Positions 5,852 through 7,872 of a stretch of DNA of 7,872 nt are shown here, piece by piece. The translations under genes and the position numbers were made by a program. Below the pieces are notes generated by a model, which saw only the letters and a list, made by a program, of their open reading frames with translations, was not told where the DNA came from and ran no database searches. This stretch comes from Chloroflexota bacterium (GTDB lineage Bacteria > Chloroflexota > Dormibacteria > Dormibacterales > Dormibacteraceae): positions 1 to 7,872 of the forward strand of contig VBFW01000034.1 of NCBI GenBank assembly GCA_005880525.1, read 5' to 3'. How positions within the stretch are numbered: the stretch's first letter is position 1; every line of letters starts with the position of its first letter.

Positions 5852-6060
5852 TGGACGCGCTCATCACAGCGATTCGGCCGCAGGATGTCGCGCGCGAGGT
5901 CGAATCGATACTGCAGCGAGGCAAGGTGAACAGGTTCGTCCTGCGGCCGGTCGCGCGCGGCGGCATGGTCGACCAGGAGCGACTCGGCGCCGCGCGCTAC
6001 GCGGCCGGTCTTCAGGCGGTGGTCGTGCTCGAGGTGGCCGTGGCCGCCCACCCGAGGTGA
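5851..6060 (+). CDS. Possible small protein of 69 residues coupled to menA
   Basis: An ATG shares its A with the menA stop (TGATG), the usual arrangement for translational coupling. The frame runs 69 residues, with mostly G/C third positions like real genes here. The opening MDALITAIRPQDVAREVESI looks helical, followed by a basic stretch (LQRGKVNRFVLRPVARGG). I recognise no family. The last 49 bp are antisense to the 3' end of menH, and the tail LQAVVVLEVAVAAHPR may just reflect that overlap. Without this ORF the 160 bp between the menA and menH stops would be empty, which is unusual in such a packed region. It could be a real accessory protein, a remnant, or a chance frame. Confidence 0.42.
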   Translation: MDALITAIRPQDVAREVESILQRGKVNRFVLRPVARGGMVDQERLGAARYAAGLQAVVVLEVAVAAHPR

Positions 6061-6788
6061 TCGGCGAGTATCGACGCGGTCGCATCGGGCTGCTCGAACT
6101 GCACCGAGTGGCCGCTGCCGGCGACACTGCGAATGCGCGAGCGATCGACGGTCTCGTTGAGCCGCGCCGCCGCTAGCACGAAAGGCACATCGTCCTCGCC
6201 GGCGACGAAGGTGCAAGGGAGGTCGATCGCCTCGAGCTCGTCCCACAACGGCTCCATCGCGCCTGCGCCCATGCCCCTGAGAGACGCGGCGAGTCCCTCG
6301 GCATTGTTGCCAGTTCTAAGCCGGTGGAGCCAGGCCGCGAAATCAGGCCGGCGCCGCCTGATGCCGGCGAACATGGGCAGCGATTCCCAGTGCTGGACGA
6401 ACGACTCGACCCCCTCGCGCTCGATTCGCTCGGCGAGCGCCTGATCGGCCTGGCGCCGCTTCCCGCGAGCTTCGTCATCGAGCCCGGCGTGTGCGCCGAT
6501 TGTCAGCAATGATCGAGTTCGCTCGGGTAGTCTGACCGCCACGTGCAGCGCGAGCCGGCCGCCCATCGAGTAACCGACGACGTGGCTACGTTCGATTCCA
6601 AGGTGGTTCCACAACGCCACGAGGTCGGCGGCGCAGTCATCCATCGTCGCGGGCGAGGTCCTGGCGCTGCCGTGGCCGCGGAGGTCGGGCGCGATCCACT
6701 TCCAGCCCGCGGGCATCTTCGCGACCAGCTCATCCCAGCTCGCGCCGCTGAGCGTGAAGCCGTGCAGAAGCGTCACCACCTCGTCCAC
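6012..6788 (-). CDS. menH: Alpha/beta hydrolase, probable SHCHC synthase
   Basis: A protein of 258 residues with an alpha/beta-hydrolase fold: LLHGFTLSGASW (oxyanion region), nucleophile elbow GYSMGGRLAL with S74, acid in VAGEDDVPF (D200 aligns best) and H227 in GSGHSVQFEQP. MenH removes pyruvate from SEPHCHC, the MenD product, to form SHCHC. Support for MenH over a generic hydrolase comes from R78 just after the nucleophile, the HWESLPMFAG segment (133-142) resembling the MenH W-x-x-x-P-x-F pattern, and the place next to menD, menB and menA. The start is GTG 6788: an in-frame TAG stands 12 nt upstream, and family sequence begins at once. There is no Shine-Dalgarno. It is transcribed against the other men genes and diverges from menD with only 11 bp between start codons. 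Confidence 0.85.
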   Translation of the reverse strand: MDEVVTLLHGFTLSGASWDELVAKMPAGWKWIAPDLRGHGSARTSPATMDDCAADLVALWNHLGIERSHVVGYSMGGRLALHVAVRLPERTRSLLTIGAHAGLDDEARGKRRQADQALAERIEREGVESFVQHWESLPMFAGIRRRRPDFAAWLHRLRTGNNAEGLAASLRGMGAGAMEPLWDELEAIDLPCTFVAGEDDVPFVLAAARLNETVDRSRIRSVAGSGHSVQFEQPDATASILADHLGWAATATSSTTTA

Positions 6789-6794
6789 GAGATA

Positions 6795-6800
6795 AGCCTA
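6795..6800 (-). promoter_or_regulatory. Candidate -10 element for leaderless menH
   Basis: The reverse strand reads TAGGCT, then 6 nt, then the menH GTG, the layout expected of a leaderless promoter. The hexamer touches the first base of the menD ATG. Any menH -35 would therefore lie inside menD, and menD's own promoter must lie inside menH. The match is short and could be chance. Confidence 0.3.
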
Positions 6801-7872
6801 TGGACGTAGCGCAGTCGTTCGCGGCGACCTTCGTAGACGAGCTCGCCGTGCAGGGCGTCGAGTACGCGTGCGTGTCGCCTGGCTCGCGGTCCGCCCCGAT
6901 CGCGATGGCGCTGCAGCGGCACCCGAAGACGAACGTCTTCATGCAGATCGACGAGAGGTCGGGCTCGTTCTTCGGCATTGGTCTCGCCAAGGCCACGGGC
7001 AAGCCGGTGGTGCTGCTCTCGACGTCGGGCACCGCCGCGGCCGAGTTTCATCCCGCGGTGGTGGAGGCGTTTCACTCGCGCACGCCGCTCATCGTGCTCA
7101 CCGCGGACAGGCCGCCTGAGCTGCGCGATGTCGGGGCCAACCAGGCGATCGACCAGCAGAGGCTTTTCGGCACGGCGGTGCGCTGGTTCTTCGACCCCGG
7201 CCCGCCGGTCGAAGCCCCGAATGCGGCGCGTCTGTGGCGACGCCTCGCGGCGCGGGCCTACGCCGAGGCGCTGAACGGGCCCGTTCATCTGAACCTTCCG
7301 TTTCGCGAGCCGCTGGTGCCTCCGCCAGGGCAGGTGCCGTCGCCGCTTGGCGAGTCGCCGCAGTCGATGACCGCGGGCCGCATCGCGCCCACGTCCCAAC
7401 AGGTCTCGTCACTAGCCGCCGCGGTCCGCGGGTCGAAACGGCCGCTCGTGATCGCGGGAGAGATGCGCGACGGCGCGCGATTGGCAGAGGGCCTGAACCG
7501 GCTGGGCATCCCGCTGCTCGCCGAGCCCAGCTCGCAGCTGCGGCGCGCGGAGTCGGGCGCGGCGGTCGAGTCCTATGAGGCCCTGCTGCGTGCGGGCTGG
7601 TCGCTCCAGCACGGCCCAGACCTCGTGATCAGGCTGGGCAGCACGCCGACCTCGAAGGTGATGAACGCGTGGCTCGCCGCTGCCGCGGCGCCGACGTTCC
7701 TCGTCGATCCCGACCGGATGTGGCGCGACGAGGACCAGGTCGCGAGCAACGTCCTGGTTTGCGATCCGCAGCCGCTCATCGAAAGCCTGCCGGCGGCCGA
7801 CGTCGGCGCGTGGCGGGACGAGTGGGTCAGCGCCGGCAGGAAGGCGACCGCCGCGATCGGCGCGACGCTGGT
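6800..7872 (+). CDS. menD: SEPHCHC synthase, N-terminal two thirds (3' end outside the window)
   Basis: The frame from ATG 6800 is open to the window end (357 codons of a family of about 550). MenD is a thiamine-diphosphate enzyme that adds a succinyl semialdehyde unit from 2-oxoglutarate to isochorismate. The pyrimidine-binding domain has VSPGSRSAPIAMAL with R30. It continues with IDERSGSFFGIGLAKATGKP, in which E52 corresponds to the TPP-activating glutamate, then LLSTSGTAAAEFHPAVVEA and LTADRPPELRDVGANQAIDQ, all MenD hallmarks. The middle domain starts around residue 195. The TPP diphosphate-binding domain lies beyond the window. A partial Shine-Dalgarno (GAGA, 6789-6792) stands 7 nt before the ATG. 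Confidence 0.95.
   Translation, partial: MDVAQSFAATFVDELAVQGVEYACVSPGSRSAPIAMALQRHPKTNVFMQIDERSGSFFGIGLAKATGKPVVLLSTSGTAAAEFHPAVVEAFHSRTPLIVLTADRPPELRDVGANQAIDQQRLFGTAVRWFFDPGPPVEAPNAARLWRRLAARAYAEALNGPVHLNLPFREPLVPPPGQVPSPLGESPQSMTAGRIAPTSQQVSSLAAAVRGSKRPLVIAGEMRDGARLAEGLNRLGIPLLAEPSSQLRRAESGAAVESYEALLRAGWSLQHGPDLVIRLGSTPTSKVMNAWLAAAAAPTFLVDPDRMWRDEDQVASNVLVCDPQPLIESLPAADVGAWRDEWVSAGRKATAAIGATL

Noticed and set aside
1..7872. CRISPR arrays, transposases, tRNA/rRNA genes, toxin-antitoxin or phage-defence modules
   Set aside because: No direct-repeat arrays, terminal repeats, structural RNA motifs or such protein families were seen; the window is mostly housekeeping metabolism.

Overview
The window is a very GC-rich, densely packed piece of bacterial chromosome. 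It has no RNA genes, mobile elements, CRISPR arrays or long repeats that I can see. Eleven protein genes are supported, two of them cut by the window edges. Codon third positions are strongly G/C, starts include TTG and GTG, and several genes lack a Shine-Dalgarno sequence. Together with the gene content (CO-dehydrogenase-type XdhC, an ABATE/CGNR zinc-finger regulator, the classical Men pathway), this suggests a Terrabacteria lineage such as Actinobacteria, Chloroflexi or Candidatus Dormibacterota. I cannot place it more precisely from sequence alone.

Layout. (1) 2-748 (+): the 3' part of an XdhC/CoxI-type molybdenum cofactor maturation gene. (2) 745-1894 (-): a regulator-channel pair, an ABATE/CGNR zinc-finger protein followed by an overlapping TMEM175-family potassium channel gene. 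(3) 1895-1985: an AT-richer intergenic region with a consensus TATAAT, tandem perfect inverted repeats and a perfect Shine-Dalgarno. It drives an unrecognised 82-residue protein (1986-2234, +) and is also the upstream region of the regulator. (4) 2231-3076 (-): deoxyribonuclease IV (nfo). (5) 3131-4063 (+): a MocA-like molybdenum cofactor cytidylyltransferase with an extra N-terminal region of about 108 residues. (6) 4112-7872: a menaquinone cluster, menB and menA (+), a small coupled ORF (+), menH (-) and menD (+, cut by the window end).

How the genes work together. XdhC and MocA fit one job, making and delivering cytosine-dinucleotide molybdenum cofactor to a xanthine dehydrogenase/CO dehydrogenase family enzyme. 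That enzyme is probably encoded just left of the window. MenD, MenH, MenB and MenA carry out successive steps of the isochorismate-to-demethylmenaquinone route; menF, menC, menE and the methyltransferase are not in view. The CGNR regulator and TMEM175 channel look like one transcription unit, and the regulator may act on the palindromes upstream of its own gene.

No clearly new multi-gene system is visible. The best leads are the palindrome-controlled small protein, the extra N-terminal region on MocA, the menA-coupled small ORF, and the menH/menD start codons only 11 bp apart.
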